A stretch of DNA of 64,000 bases from Blastocatellia bacterium (GCA_019695185.1 JAIBAN010000004.1:62001-126000); one strand, 5' to 3'. Positions 53,421 through 63,814 are shown, numbered from the stretch's first letter. Translations and numbers: made by a program. Notes: generated by a model from the sequence alone, not told the origin.

Positions 53421-56117
53421 TTAGAAATCCAATTCAGCGTAGCTCGTCCGGCCACCACTATTGGTGACGGTGACACGGTTCAAACCCTTCACAAAGTTGA
53501 ACTTCTTTTTATTTCCCTTGAGAACAATCTGGGTGTCGGACTGAGTGGCCAGGAGTCCGGTTACATCCTGGTCGTTGACGGCGACTTTGGCTCCGGTCGC
53601 TCCAAATCCTGACCCGGTAATCATCAGATTGGGTTTGGTAAAGTTGGCATTTGAAATTGACACACAGGGAATCGGGGTACCTGCGGCTGAAATTTTGGCG
53701 ATTCCTTTTATAACCCGCACGGCATGATTGGCCGGGTCAGCCAGATACAGGTTCCCGGCTTGGTCTACGGCCAGACTTCCTGCCAGCGCAAGCCCCAGGC
53801 TGGCCCGATTGGCCGGACCTCCGTCACCTGTATAGAGGCTGGAATCTGTTCCCGCTACGGTTGAAATCATTTGGGTTTTGCCCTCAATCCGGCGGATGCG
53901 GTGATTCAACGTGTCCGTAAGAAAAATGTCACCATTTCCATCCACCAACAGGCCGTAAGGACGGTTTATGCTGGAGCTGGGGGCCGGGCCGCCATCACCG
54001 CCAAAACTGGCCAATCCGTTGCCTGCGACGGTGGATGCCAATTGGCTACAGGGTTCAATTCGACGAATTCGATGATTGAGTGTGTCTGTTACATAGAGGA
54101 CCCCATTCGTATCCAGCGCCACCCCGGTCGGGTTGTTGAAACTGACCAGATTGGCGGTTCCACCGTCTCCGCCAAACGTTGGTCTGCCGTCTCCTGCAAG
54201 AGTGGAAATGATTCCCGAACGACTGTCTATCTGCCGAATCCGGCTATTGCGCGAATCGGCTATCAGAAGGTTGCCGGAACTGTCCAAAGCGAGACTGGCA
54301 GGGGCAAAAAGGCTGGCCGCAGTGGCTGGCCCGCCATCGCCTTCAAAGGTAAAGCGACCATCTCCGGCAATGGTGGTCATGGTTCCCGTTCCGGATTGGA
54401 TGTGGCGAACCCGGTTGTTTGCCATATCACACACGAGCAGATTGTTTTGACTATCCAGCAGCATGCCGCCGGGGTCCAGCGAGGCTGTCACTGCCGGGCC
54501 GCCATCACCTGAAAAGGTCGCGCTTCCGGTTCCGGCGATTGTTGTGGCTGTGCCTGTTCCGGCCTCCACCCGGCGAATCCGTTTGCGGGTTGCATCACCC
54601 ACAAACAGGTTGTTGTTGCGGTCAAGTGCAAGAAACGTCGGGGCCAAAAAACCTGCCCCCAGTGCTGTGCTTCCTTCCCTGCTCATGATCCAGTCACCAT
54701 TGCCCACGATGGTGGTAATGATTTTGGTGGCTGCCGTCACCCGACGAATCCGGTGGGTTCCTGCGTCTCCAATATAAAGGTTCCCTTCCTGGTCTACTGC
54801 AACCGCTGTGGGGTCAAGCAATTGGGCGTTTTCCGCAGGACCTCCGTCACCCAGGGTGGTTCCTTTTCCGCCGACAATGGTGGTAATGATTCCACTTTGG
54901 GCATCCACCCGGCGGACCCGCCCGTTTCCTGCAATATAGAGGTTTCCTGCTGCATCCAGGCAAAATCCGCGCGGAGTTCCCAGTGCAGCATCAAGCGCAA
55001 GTCCTCCGTCCCCCGAAATTTCCGTAAATCCGTTTCCGGCAATGGTGGTAATGGTGCCGGTGGCGGCTGCCACCCGGCGAATGCGGTGATTTTGCCCATC
55101 CAGAATAAGCAGGTTTCCGGCTGCATCATAAGCCAGTCCGAGCGGTGTCAGATTGGCTTCCAGGGCTGACCCGCCATCACCCAAAGTCTGACCGTTTCCA
55201 TTGGCAATGGTTTTGAGGGTGCCTGATTTTTCAATGCGAAAAACCCGGTTGCTGCGCCAATCAGCCAGGACCGTGGTTCCTTCCCTATCAACCGTTACAG
55301 CCACCGGCAGAAAACCTGTATTGAGCGCCGAACCGCCGTCACCTGTAAAGAACGGTTTTCGGTTTCCGGCAATGGTTGTAATCAGCCCTGAGTCAACCGC
55401 CACCCGGCGGACAATGTAATTTTGGGTGTCTGCAATCAACAGATTGCCTGCACCATCAAGTGCCACAGCCGTTGGGCCATTGAGCCGGGCGGCAAAACTG
55501 AGGCTGCCGTCTCCGCTGTCACCGCGTGCGCCGTTGCCGGCAATGGTCATTGTGGTACCGCTCACCGGGTCAAAGCGCCGGACCCGGTCCATTTCAGCGT
55601 CGGCAATATACAAATTGCCTTGGGCGTCAAACGCCAAGCTGGAGGGCGTTAGGGCAACTTCGGTTCCCTTCCGGTTGTCACCCACGGCTGGAATGCCACC
55701 GGCAATGGTTGTGATTTCGCCCACAGCAAGCTCCACCAGTGGCTTGGGTTGTACCAGAATTTCCTGTTGGGCAATTCCCAGCGGAGTGCGCAAGGTCAAG
55801 GTTCGGGTTCCAGGGACTGCCTGAGCTGGAATCCGAAACCGTAATTCAGTTGGACCCGTCACCTGGACCGTCGGGATAACGGCATCACCCACTGCGGCTT
55901 GGATGTCGTTGGTAAACCGCAAACCTGTGACAACACATTCAATTCCACCTTCCATGCGGATTATGCCGGGCGAAACACTGCTGATTTCAGGTGGCAGGGA
56001 AGTGGCTTGGGAGAACGCCCGGACTGTTTCCGATGGATTGGCCCACCGCCACAAGGTCAAGGCACACAGAAAGCACAACAGGGAGATTTTTCCCAGGCGA
56101 TTTCGCAATAAAAACAT
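53421..56117 (-). CDS. Secreted NHL-repeat protein with TIG-like ends
   Basis: An 898-residue exported protein. A signal-anchor segment ('ISLLCFLCALTLWRW') is followed by an IPT/TIG domain (about 40-130, 'PEISSVSPGIIRMEGGIECVVTG'), about a dozen NHL repeats ('NLYIADAEMDRVRRFD', 'IAGNG..FSGDGGPA') and a C-terminal IPT/TIG domain ('NLMITGSGFGATGAKVAVND'). NHL propellers with these flanks are frequent in acidobacterial secretomes; the ligand is unknown. The start is ATG 56117, chosen for the signal; the frame runs on to 56402 across repeat-derived sequence. No strong ribosome-binding site is seen. Confidence 0.88.
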   Translation of the reverse strand: MFLLRNRLGKISLLCFLCALTLWRWANPSETVRAFSQATSLPPEISSVSPGIIRMEGGIECVVTGLRFTNDIQAAVGDAVIPTVQVTGPTELRFRIPAQAVPGTRTLTLRTPLGIAQQEILVQPKPLVELAVGEITTIAGGIPAVGDNRKGTEVALTPSSLAFDAQGNLYIADAEMDRVRRFDPVSGTTMTIAGNGARGDSGDGSLSFAARLNGPTAVALDGAGNLLIADTQNYIVRRVAVDSGLITTIAGNRKPFFTGDGGSALNTGFLPVAVTVDREGTTVLADWRSNRVFRIEKSGTLKTIANGNGQTLGDGGSALEANLTPLGLAYDAAGNLLILDGQNHRIRRVAAATGTITTIAGNGFTEISGDGGLALDAALGTPRGFCLDAAGNLYIAGNGRVRRVDAQSGIITTIVGGKGTTLGDGGPAENAQLLDPTAVAVDQEGNLYIGDAGTHRIRRVTAATKIITTIVGNGDWIMSREGSTALGAGFLAPTFLALDRNNNLFVGDATRKRIRRVEAGTGTATTIAGTGSATFSGDGGPAVTASLDPGGMLLDSQNNLLVCDMANNRVRHIQSGTGTMTTIAGDGRFTFEGDGGPATAASLFAPASLALDSSGNLLIADSRNSRIRQIDSRSGIISTLAGDGRPTFGGDGGTANLVSFNNPTGVALDTNGVLYVTDTLNHRIRRIEPCSQLASTVAGNGLASFGGDGGPAPSSSINRPYGLLVDGNGDIFLTDTLNHRIRRIEGKTQMISTVAGTDSSLYTGDGGPANRASLGLALAGSLAVDQAGNLYLADPANHAVRVIKGIAKISAAGTPIPCVSISNANFTKPNLMITGSGFGATGAKVAVNDQDVTGLLATQSDTQIVLKGNKKKFNFVKGLNRVTVTNSGGRTSYAELDF

Positions 56118-56254
56118 AGGTGAATAGCTCGCAGGGCTGAGAATAGCTTCAGGACTGAGGACTGAGCTGGAGCCTTTTTTCAGAGGGATGGCCACACTCA
56201 GGTTGAAAAATTTTGGTCCTGTAAATATTTCGGTGCTTTGTCGAACAGCTTGTA

Positions 56255-56344
56255 TTTCACCGCAGAGGCGCTGAGAAGGCGCTGCGGATGCGCTGAGAAA
56301 AATAAAGAAAAACTCTGCGAAAACTCTGCGCCTCTGCGGTGAAA
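56255..56344. repeat. Inverted 'TTTCACCGCAGAGGCGC' repeat
   Basis: Perfect 17-bp arms (56255-56271 and 56328-56344) around a purine-rich spacer with further GCGCTGAGA copies. It lies between the NHL and ExeA-HlyD genes. Confidence 0.93.
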
Positions 56345-56426
56345 GATAAAATGGCACCAAAAAAATTACAGGTTGAAAATTTTTCAGAAGGCAATGCTTC
56401 ATTCTGAAGTGACTCCCGCCCCATTC

Positions 56427-58616
56427 TTATTGGAAACGGACTTCAGCCGGTTGGCCCACCAGCAGTGCATGTTCCGGGCGCTTGATTTCGACTTCGACCC
56501 GATGGGTGCCGTCCTGGTCCGGAACCGGATTCCGGGCAATGACGGTTCCCGCGATTGTTTGGGGCGGCACGGTCGGTAATGTGACCTGAGCCGAACCCCC
56601 TTCGTGCAGGGCATCAACCAGATTGGCACTGACTGCCACCCGCAGCAAAAGGGTTTCCAGATTGGCCAGGGTTGCCAAAGGGGTTCCCACTGCAACCTGG
56701 TCACCGACACCGACGGAAAGCGCGATCACATATCCATCCGCCGTTGCCCGGACCGTACAGTCAGCCAGGCGCTGTTCCGCCAATTTCAGTTGGGCTTCGG
56801 CCCGTTCCAGTCGCTGGCCGGCCAGCGCCACTGCGGCCACGCGCTGGCGGGCTTCGGCTGCGTCAGCCTGGACCGCTTCCGTGACGACCTTTTCTTTTTG
56901 GGATTGTTGAGCGGAAACCAGTCGTTCCTGAGCGGCAGCGGCAGCTTCAGCCGCCTGAAGGTCGGCCTCCGCCACACTGTAAGCGGTCGCCTGTTCTTCG
57001 TATTTATCCTGTGAGACAAGCCCGTCACGATAAAGCCGTTCATAGCGTTCCAGGCGCAACCGGGCCTGTTCAAAGACTGCTCTGGCACGGTTGACGGATT
57101 CCTGTCGTTGTGGAACCGGAACGCTTTCGGCACGACGTTGCGCCAATGCCACTTCACCAGTGGCGGCTGCCACCGTCGCCCGGTTGGAACGGGCAAACCG
57201 CTTTTCCGTATCGGCCTGGGTTCGTTCCTGGGCAGCCAAATCCCGTTCAATGCGGGCAAGTTCGACTGACCGTTTGGCTTCAGTGTCATCGAGCAACAGC
57301 AAAACCTGACCGGTTGTGACGAATTCACCGATTTTGACTGGTAATGACCGCACCGTACTGGCTTGTGGGGCCACAGCTTTCCATTCCTGTGCCGGGTGCA
57401 ATTTCCCGGTAAAGACCGTGTTGACCAAGGCTGCATTCCGAACCGGTACCGACCCTGGCGTGGTTGCCGGGACAACTGATTGACGCAACCAATAGACTCC
57501 ACCCACGATCATTGCCATCAATGCCACCAAGGCGGTTGCCCAACGGGTGGAAACCAGCGGCGGTTCGGGTGACTGGGTAAGCAGGGCGGATGGTGGCCGG
57601 GAAGCTAATTCATGCGAATCCGGAATGGCTGGCAGATTGTTTTCCGAGCGAATCAATTCCGAAGAAGCAGGGGAGCCCCGCTCCAGGGAGTCAGTCGATT
57701 CACCGGCTGGTTCGGCAAATCTGGTTTGGGGTTCAGCCAATCGCTCAAAAAGGGAAGTGAGTTGGGGTTGTGGTTCAACCGAGGGGGTTGTTTCCGCCGT
57801 CACAAAGGTGGTGCCGGGCAGAGGTTCAAAGTCCTCTGCTGCTCGTTCGACTTCGCGGGCTGAGATTTCGCCCACCCCCGCTTCAAACCCGGCGAGCAAC
57901 GCCCCATCACAGAGCTGGTTTATCAGGCAAGGGTTTCCTTGAGACCGTTTGTAGATAGTCTCCAGGGCTGCACCCGTAAACAATAACCGCCGCGTTCCAG
58001 CCCGCCGCAACCGGGTTTGCACAAACAGGTCGGTTTCTTCCTTGGTAAGCGGGTGCAGCTTGGCTTTGACCCCGTGGAGGTGCGGCAGATACCCTGGCAG
58101 GCGGCGCAACCGTCGGTCTAAATCCACATCACCGCACAGGACAATCTGAAGCAGGCGGGACCCGTTTTCCTCGTGGTGGGTGAGCAGGCACAGTGAGGCC
58201 AACAATGAACTTTCCATTTCGTCGGCTTTATCCACCAGCAAAACGGTTAGATTTCCCTGGCGGTGCCGTTCCAGTAACAGACGATGAAACTGGGTTGGGA
58301 GGGAAACCCGCGCCTCCGCATCCCTCTCAAGTCCAAACTGTTCAGCCAAAAGTTCAAGCAGACTGGGGGAAATTTGCCGGGCATCCGGAATCACACCAAA
58401 CAAAACCTGGTTTTTTAATTCTTCCCGCAACACCTCAAGTAAAAGCGTTTTTCCGCTACCAGTGGAACCGGCCAGGGTGAGCAGTCCACGCCGGGCCAGA
58501 ATCCCCTCCCGGAGTGCCCGCCGGGCCTCTGTATGACTGTTGGCAGCACAATAAAAGCGAGGGTCTGTGGTCAATGAAAAAGGCCATTCACGCAGTCCAT
58601 AAAATGAAAGATACAT
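56427..58616 (-). CDS. ExeA-type AAA ATPase fused to HlyD-type membrane fusion protein
   Basis: A single 729-residue frame. Residues 1-265 form an ExeA/GspA-like ATPase: start 'MYLSFYGLREWPFSLTTDPRF', Walker A 'GSTGSGKT' (50-57), Walker B-like 'TVLLVDKADE' (124-133, with Lys where Glu is usual), 'LQIVLCGD' (156-163) and 'SQGNPCLINQLCDGALL'. A Pro/Ser-rich linker (265-355) leads to one transmembrane helix (359-377). Residues 415-729 form a periplasmic adaptor: a split lipoyl/barrel-sandwich domain ('PVKIGEFVTTGQVLLLLDD', 428-446, and 'TADGYVIALSVGVGDQV', 625-641), long coiled coils (450-620) and a beta-barrel. No transporter gene is adjacent. Role unknown. Confidence 0.9.
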   Translation of the reverse strand: MYLSFYGLREWPFSLTTDPRFYCAANSHTEARRALREGILARRGLLTLAGSTGSGKTLLLEVLREELKNQVLFGVIPDARQISPSLLELLAEQFGLERDAEARVSLPTQFHRLLLERHRQGNLTVLLVDKADEMESSLLASLCLLTHHEENGSRLLQIVLCGDVDLDRRLRRLPGYLPHLHGVKAKLHPLTKEETDLFVQTRLRRAGTRRLLFTGAALETIYKRSQGNPCLINQLCDGALLAGFEAGVGEISAREVERAAEDFEPLPGTTFVTAETTPSVEPQPQLTSLFERLAEPQTRFAEPAGESTDSLERGSPASSELIRSENNLPAIPDSHELASRPPSALLTQSPEPPLVSTRWATALVALMAMIVGGVYWLRQSVVPATTPGSVPVRNAALVNTVFTGKLHPAQEWKAVAPQASTVRSLPVKIGEFVTTGQVLLLLDDTEAKRSVELARIERDLAAQERTQADTEKRFARSNRATVAAATGEVALAQRRAESVPVPQRQESVNRARAVFEQARLRLERYERLYRDGLVSQDKYEEQATAYSVAEADLQAAEAAAAAQERLVSAQQSQKEKVVTEAVQADAAEARQRVAAVALAGQRLERAEAQLKLAEQRLADCTVRATADGYVIALSVGVGDQVAVGTPLATLANLETLLLRVAVSANLVDALHEGGSAQVTLPTVPPQTIAGTVIARNPVPDQDGTHRVEVEIKRPEHALLVGQPAEVRFQ

Positions 58617-58936
58617 AATGAGTCATTTAGGATGAGGGCCCAGCCGGCAACCGCAATAGATATGATCTCGAACCCGAGGCCAGGGCTGGATAAACATGAT
58701 TGAGATAAACCTGGAAAAGCACTGTGAACAAGACAAAGATTTGGGTGGCAGTGTAGCAGAAACCTGCGGAAAAGGCGAAAAGGCTTTTCGAATCACGACA
58801 AAAGGGGAATAATGACTTTTGGTGGGGCGTCGGTTCTTGATTGAGAAGCCGTTGAAAGAATTGTAATTCATCAAAGACGGATCCCTGATATAACCGACAA
58901 TCCGGAACCCACAACTATCCACAAGGACTCACGAAT
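58617..58936. other. 320-bp divergent promoter region, no gene
   Basis: Between the ExeA-HlyD gene (-) and tldD (+). Short open frames lack family sequence. AAGGA precedes tldD by about ten bases; no repeat array or other motif is evident. Confidence 0.5.
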
Positions 58937-60373
58937 ATGATTTCGGACGCATTGAAATTTTTTTCTTCACGGTTTCACATTTCTCACGAAGACCTCTATG
59001 GGCTGTTGGCTGAAGCCCTCGGAAAAGGCGGCGAATATGCCGATTTATATTTTGAATATCGGCTCAGCAACACCCTCTCACTAGAGGAACAAATTGTCAA
59101 AAGTGCCAATCAGTCAGTCACCCAAGGAGTTGGCGTGCGAGTTGTGGTTGGGGAAAAGACGGGCTATGCCTACACGGACGAAATCACGGTCGAAAGCATT
59201 CGCCGGGCAGCCCGGACGGCTGCCTGCATTGCCAATGAGTCGGCCACCAGCGGTCGTGTCAACGTCAGCCCGCGACCGAACCACCATGATCTGTATGCAG
59301 TTCCGGAGCCGATTTGTGATCTCCCGATTGGCCGAAAAATTGAACTGCTGAATTCCATTGATAAAAAAGCACGAGCCTTTGACAAACGCATTCGGGAAGT
59401 TCAAATCGGGTTTGCCGATGAATACAAAGTGGTGATGGTGGCAACCAGCGAAGGTGTTCTGGTTGGAGATGTACAGCCGCTTTCGCGGATTGGGGTCAAT
59501 TGCATTGCCGATGCCGACGGAAACCGCCAGTCAGGCCGGGCCGGCGGCGGCGGGCGCTATGGGTTTGATTTCTTTGAAACCGACCTGACGGACGAGTTGC
59601 TGGCCACCGAAGCGGCCCGCTCGGCGATTGTTCAACTGGATGCAGTAGATGCTCCTGCCGGTACCATGGAAGTGGTGCTGGGGCCTGGCTGGCCGGGAAT
59701 CCTGCTGCACGAAGCGGTGGGGCATGGTCTGGAAGCCGACTTCAACCGGAAAAAGACTTCGGCGTTCTCGGATATGATTGGAAAACGGGTAGCTTCCGAA
59801 TTGTGTACCGTGATTGACGACGGAACCATCGCCGGGCGGCGCGGGTCACTCAATATAGACGACGAAGGAGCCGCCACTTCGCACACGGTTTTGATTGAGA
59901 AGGGGATTTTACGGGGCTACATCAACGACCAGCTCAACGCCCGCTTGCTGGGGGTGCCTCGGACCGGCAATGGCCGGCGTGAAAGCTACCATCACATTCC
60001 GATGCCGCGGATGACCAACACTTTTATGCTGGCCGGGAATGACCAGCCGGAAGATATTTTGCGCAGTGTCAAACGGGGGCTCTACGCGGTTCAGTTTGGC
60101 GGCGGACAGGTGGATATAACAAGTGGAAAATTTGTCTTTTCCGCCAGCGAAGCCTATTTGATTGAAGATGGAAAGGTGACAGTTCCGGTTAAAGGGGCGA
60201 CCCTGATCGGGAATGGCCCTGATGTGTTAACCAAAGTCACGGCAGTGGGGAATGACTTGTCGCTGGATCGAGGAATGGGAACCTGTGGCAAGGACGGGCA
60301 GAGCGTTCCGGTCGGGGTTGGGATGCCAACCATCAAAATTGCCGAAATTACCGTGGGAGGGACAAAAAGCTAA
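58937..60373 (+). CDS. tldD: Metalloprotease TldD
   Basis: TldD forms, with TldE (PmbA), a protease that processes small peptides, including modified ones. The 478-residue product has the metal motif HExxxH in 'LLHEAVGHGLEADF' and typical TldD sequence ('GTIAGRRGSLNIDDEGA', 'PRMTNTFMLAG', 'KGATLIGNGPDVLTKV'). Glu and His residues for the zinc are intact. No tldE/pmbA gene is in the window, so the partner must lie elsewhere. AAGGA precedes the ATG. Confidence 0.96.
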   Translation: MISDALKFFSSRFHISHEDLYGLLAEALGKGGEYADLYFEYRLSNTLSLEEQIVKSANQSVTQGVGVRVVVGEKTGYAYTDEITVESIRRAARTAACIANESATSGRVNVSPRPNHHDLYAVPEPICDLPIGRKIELLNSIDKKARAFDKRIREVQIGFADEYKVVMVATSEGVLVGDVQPLSRIGVNCIADADGNRQSGRAGGGGRYGFDFFETDLTDELLATEAARSAIVQLDAVDAPAGTMEVVLGPGWPGILLHEAVGHGLEADFNRKKTSAFSDMIGKRVASELCTVIDDGTIAGRRGSLNIDDEGAATSHTVLIEKGILRGYINDQLNARLLGVPRTGNGRRESYHHIPMPRMTNTFMLAGNDQPEDILRSVKRGLYAVQFGGGQVDITSGKFVFSASEAYLIEDGKVTVPVKGATLIGNGPDVLTKVTAVGNDLSLDRGMGTCGKDGQSVPVGVGMPTIKIAEITVGGTKS

Positions 60374-60377
60374 ATCC

Positions 60378-60489
60378 ATTTGCGATTTGCCATTTGCGAT
60401 TTGCGATTTGCCACCTGAAGTCGGTCGGATTTTCTGATTTTCCGAACACTGGATTTGATTGGCAAATCGCAAATGGCAAATCGCAAATG
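60378..60489. repeat. Inverted 'CATTTGCGATTTGC' repeat between convergent genes
   Basis: Arms at 60378-60412 and 60461-60489, of the same family as 12945-13040. It lies between tldD (+) and frr (-) and could serve as a bidirectional hairpin. Confidence 0.92.
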
Positions 60490-61050
60490 TCAGACCTTCA
60501 TGATCTCTTCTTCTTTGTGTTTGGCCAAATCGTTGATTTTATTGATATGGGCATCAGTTTGCTTCTGAATCTGGTCCAGCGCATCCCGTTCCTGGTCTTC
60601 GGAAATTGTTTTGTCTTTAAGCATCTTCTTCAGATGGTCGTTGGCATCACGGCGCACGTTGCGCAAACCAGTACGATGCTCTTCCGCCGTGTCACGCACC
60701 ATTTTGGCCAACTGTTTGCGGCGTTCCTGGGTGAGTGGCGGAATTTGCAGCCGAATGGCCTTTCCGTCATTGGAAGGAGTGATACCGATATCCGAAGCCA
60801 AAATGGCTTTTTCAATAGCTGGAATCTGGGAACCGTCCCACGGCTGAATCACCAGCATCGACGGCTCCGGCACGCTGATATTGGCAATCTGATTGACAGG
60901 CAACTGGGTGCCGTAGGATTCGACCACAATCCGGTCCAGCATTCCGGTGGAAGCACGTCCGGTCCGGATTCCGGCAAATTTGCGGCGCGCGTCCTCAACG
61001 GTTGAATCCATGCGCGCCACGGCATCTTTGATGATTTGACTGGATGACAT
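60490..61050 (-). CDS. frr: Ribosome recycling factor
   Basis: Frr splits post-termination ribosomes together with EF-G. The 186-residue protein has the canonical features 'FAGIRTGRASTGMLDRI', 'LPVNQIANISVPEPSMLVIQ', 'NDGKAIRLQIPPLTQERRKQL' and 'RNVRRDANDHLKKM'. It lies 22 bp downstream of pyrH, in the usual pyrH-frr order. Confidence 0.98.
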   Translation of the reverse strand: MSSSQIIKDAVARMDSTVEDARRKFAGIRTGRASTGMLDRIVVESYGTQLPVNQIANISVPEPSMLVIQPWDGSQIPAIEKAILASDIGITPSNDGKAIRLQIPPLTQERRKQLAKMVRDTAEEHRTGLRNVRRDANDHLKKMLKDKTISEDQERDALDQIQKQTDAHINKINDLAKHKEEEIMKV

Positions 61051-61072
61051 AGGTATTTTTTGTGCCTTTCGC

Positions 61073-61852
61073 CTATCCGTGGGCAGCTAAATGGGTGACT
61101 CCGGCTCCAACAAATGTGCCAATGGCTTCACCCGTCACCACACGGTAAATATTTCCGGGAATTAACAAATTAAACACAACGATGGGCATCTGATTGTCTT
61201 TGCACAGGGCAATCGCGGAAGCGTCCATGACTTTCAGCCCTTTTTCAAGCACTTGCTGATAGGTCACATGGGTATAACGCTGGGCAGTGCTGTCCAGCAT
61301 CGGGTCCGCTGTATAAATGCCGTCCACTTTCGTTGCTTTCAAAATTACGTCCGCTTTGATTTCCAGGGAGCGCAGGGCAGCCGTACTGTCAGTGGTAAAA
61401 AACGGGCTCCCGGTCCCGGCTCCAAAAATCACAACGCGTTTCTTTTCCAAATGGCGAATTGCCCGCCGGGGAATAAAGGGTTCCGCTACCTGACGCATTT
61501 CAATAGCTGAAATGACCCTGGTATGAATTCCAAGTTGTTCCAGAGCATTTTGCAGCGCAAGGCTGTTGATGACGGTTCCCAACATTCCCATGTAATCAGC
61601 GGAAGCCCGGTCCATCCCGGCAGCGCTTGCCTCCGATCCGCGTACGATATTGCCGCCTCCGACCACCAAGGCGATTTCCACCCCAAGGGCGTGGACATCA
61701 CGCACCTGGTTGGCAATGGTTTGCACGGTAACCGGGTCAATTCCGAAACCACGGTCGCCCTCAAGGGCTTCACCGCTCAGTTTCAGCAATATCCGTTTGA
61801 AGACTGATTTGGGTTGGGAAGGAGGGGCGACTGAAGAGGAATCACTGCTCAT
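61073..61852 (-). CDS. pyrH: Uridylate kinase
   Basis: PyrH phosphorylates UMP to UDP. The 259-residue protein has the nucleotide-binding '[20 protein letters not shown]', '[10 protein letters not shown]', '[21 protein letters not shown]' and '[19 protein letters not shown]'. A Ser/Pro-rich N-terminal extension of about 15 residues precedes the core. It forms a unit with frr and is separated from tsf by a terminator, so it needs its own promoter or read-through. Confidence 0.98.
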   Translation of the reverse strand: MSSDSSSVAPPSQPKSVFKRILLKLSGEALEGDRGFGIDPVTVQTIANQVRDVHALGVEIALVVGGGNIVRGSEASAAGMDRASADYMGMLGTVINSLALQNALEQLGIHTRVISAIEMRQVAEPFIPRRAIRHLEKKRVVIFGAGTGSPFFTTDSTAALRSLEIKADVILKATKVDGIYTADPMLDSTAQRYTHVTYQQVLEKGLKVMDASAIALCKDNQMPIVVFNLLIPGNIYRVVTGEAIGTFVGAGVTHLAAHG

Positions 61853-61921
61853 GGAATTTCGCTGGGTCGGCTTGCAACAGCGCTGGAACTTGGTTCGCGC
61901 CGGAGCAAAATCCGGAGGTGC

Positions 61922-61956
61922 AAAAACGCCCCTCCGGTGGTAACTGGAGGGGCGTT
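61922..61956 (-). terminator. Rho-independent terminator after tsf
   Basis: On the minus strand an 11-bp stem (61956-61946 and 61935-61925, AACGCCCCTCC/GGAGGGGCGTT) is followed by five T. It ends the rpsB-tsf transcript and splits it from pyrH-frr. Confidence 0.9.
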
Positions 61957-61962
61957 GGAGGG

Positions 61963-62628
61963 TTAGCTCTTGGTCATCGCGGCAACTTCTTTGGCGAAGT
62001 CATCCTGTTTCTTTTCCAGGCCTTCGCCCAGTTTGAAGCGGACAAACCGGCGAATCTTCACGTTTTCGCCCGTTTTGGCGATGACCTGTTTCAGCAGGTC
62101 CGCAATCGTGATGCTTTGATCTTTCACAAAAGGCTGATCCATCAAGCACACTTCCGACTTGAACTTGTTCAGGCGACTCTCAACGATGTTTTCCCGCACA
62201 TTTTCCGGCTTATTGGCGGTTTTCGGATCGGCCAATACTTGGGCGCGGGCAATGTTACGCTCTTTTTCGAGCGCTTCTGCCGGAATTTCATCTGCCGTGA
62301 CAAATTGGGCATCCATGGCGCAAATCTGAAGCGCCACGTCTTTGGTGAAGTTCTTGAAGTCTTCACCGCGTGCCACAAAGTCGGTTTCACAGTTGATCTC
62401 AACCATCACACCGATCCGGCCACCCATATGGATGTAGGATTCAACCAAGCCCTCGGCTGCAATGCGGGAGCTCACTTTGCCGGCTTTGGCTTTGCCTTTT
62501 TCGCGCAAAATGGTAATCGCTTTTTCTTCGTCACCATGCGCTTCTGTCAAAGCGGCTTTGCATTCCATCATTCCTGCGCCGGTTTTTTCACGCAGGTTCT
62601 TCACTGCTGATGCGGTAATTTCCGCCAT
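61963..62628 (-). CDS. tsf: Elongation factor Ts
   Basis: EF-Ts exchanges GDP for GTP on EF-Tu. The 221-residue product has '[22 protein letters not shown]', '[31 protein letters not shown]'-type sequence and the short form's end. At about 220 residues it is shorter than the E. coli protein (283), as in many phyla. The start is ATG 62628 with GGAGGT just upstream; the in-frame ATG at 62646 lies before that site. It is 145 bp downstream of rpsB. Confidence 0.97.
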   Translation of the reverse strand: MAEITASAVKNLREKTGAGMMECKAALTEAHGDEEKAITILREKGKAKAGKVSSRIAAEGLVESYIHMGGRIGVMVEINCETDFVARGEDFKNFTKDVALQICAMDAQFVTADEIPAEALEKERNIARAQVLADPKTANKPENVRENIVESRLNKFKSEVCLMDQPFVKDQSITIADLLKQVIAKTGENVKIRRFVRFKLGEGLEKKQDDFAKEVAAMTKS

Positions 62629-62742
62629 GAGACCTCCATACGGCATTTTTGGCTTTCCCGGCTTGAGGTTGTCTCTTGAGATGATGTTTGGTGAAACAGC
62701 TATAACTCAAAGAACAAATTCAACGCCGGAAAAGCAAAAACC

Positions 62743-62773
62743 AAAAAAATCAAAAATCAAAAATCAAAAATCG
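62743..62773 (-). repeat. TCAAAAA heptamer array
   Basis: Three to four TCAAAAA copies directly after the rpsB stop; on the minus strand they read TTTTTGA and so again carry TGA. No complementary arm was found before tsf. Confidence 0.88.
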
Positions 62774-63580
62774 TTACGCTTCCGCCGGGGTTTCGGTGGC
62801 TGACACAGCCGAAGCCGCAACTACGACTGGGGCAGTTGGTTCGACGCGGGCCGGCTGGGGTTCAGCCATCGGCTCGTTGTCACCCTTTTCAATTCCCATC
62901 TGGCGGCCTTCAATAATAGCATCAGCCATTTTTGAACTGATCAACCGCACGGAACGGAGGGCATCGTCGTTACCCGGAACCACATAATCAATACCGGTCG
63001 GATCACAATTGGTATCCACAATGGCAACCACCGGGATGCCCAGGCGATTGGCTTCCCGCACTGCGATTTCTTCTTTCTTGGTGTCAATAATGAAGATCAC
63101 ATCGGGAAGTTTCGGCATGGTTTTGATGCCAGCCAAGTTGCGTTCCAACACTTCACGTTCTTTTTCGCGCTTGATGATTTCCTTTTTCGTGAGCGCTTCG
63201 TAACGGCCATCGGTCCGCATTGCTTCCAGGTCCTTGAGCCGCTTGATGGACCGTTGAATGGTCTGGAAGTTGGTGAGGAACCCGCCCAACCAGCGCTGAT
63301 TAACGAAATACATGCCGCACCGGGTGGATTCTTCGGCAATGGCATCCTGTGCCTGCCGCTTGGTTCCGACAAACATGAAGGTTTTTCCTTCGGCTGCCGA
63401 CTGTGTCACAAAACGCATGGCTTCCTTCAAAAGCCGCTGTGTTTTTTGCAGATCAATGATGTAAATGCCGTTCCGTTCGCCGAAGATATATTCCCGCATC
63501 TTTGGATTCCAGCGGCGAACCTGGTGCCCGAAGTGAACGCCTGCTTCGAGCAATTCTTTCATGGTCACAACAACTGCCAA
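62774..63580 (-). CDS. rpsB: 30S ribosomal protein S2
   Basis: S2 binds the small subunit late in assembly. The 268-residue product shows '[22 protein letters not shown]', '[17 protein letters not shown]', '[12 protein letters not shown]' and '[13 protein letters not shown]'. The C-terminal 35 residues form an Ala/Pro/Val-rich tail. The start is placed at TTG 63580, because its 'MAVV.MK' fits the family N-terminus; ATG 63562 would remove only six residues and is an alternative. Confidence 0.96.
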   Translation of the reverse strand: MAVVVTMKELLEAGVHFGHQVRRWNPKMREYIFGERNGIYIIDLQKTQRLLKEAMRFVTQSAAEGKTFMFVGTKRQAQDAIAEESTRCGMYFVNQRWLGGFLTNFQTIQRSIKRLKDLEAMRTDGRYEALTKKEIIKREKEREVLERNLAGIKTMPKLPDVIFIIDTKKEEIAVREANRLGIPVVAIVDTNCDPTGIDYVVPGNDDALRSVRLISSKMADAIIEGRQMGIEKGDNEPMAEPQPARVEPTAPVVVAASAVSATETPAEA

Positions 63581-63814
63581 GAGAAACCTGCCTTTCAGAA
63601 TTGAGCTTTCAGCTTTGAACCAAAGGGCTTCCGGCTTTTTCCGGAATTGTGCTGAAGAGCTGAAGATTTATGTACTCGACCGTCTGCGGTCCGTTGCCGG
63701 ACAATCTCTGAGCAAACGACAATGGGTTATCGCAAAGGTGAACCCCACCCTGGCGAAGTTTTGAGCGATACGGCCCCTGGACTGGCAAAGCAGTGGAAGC
63801 CGTACCCCAAAAGC

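Noticed and set aside
53871-54512. 213-codon open frame antisense to the NHL protein gene
   Set aside because: The repeats of the NHL gene give periodic stop-free antisense sequence; no independent coding evidence exists.
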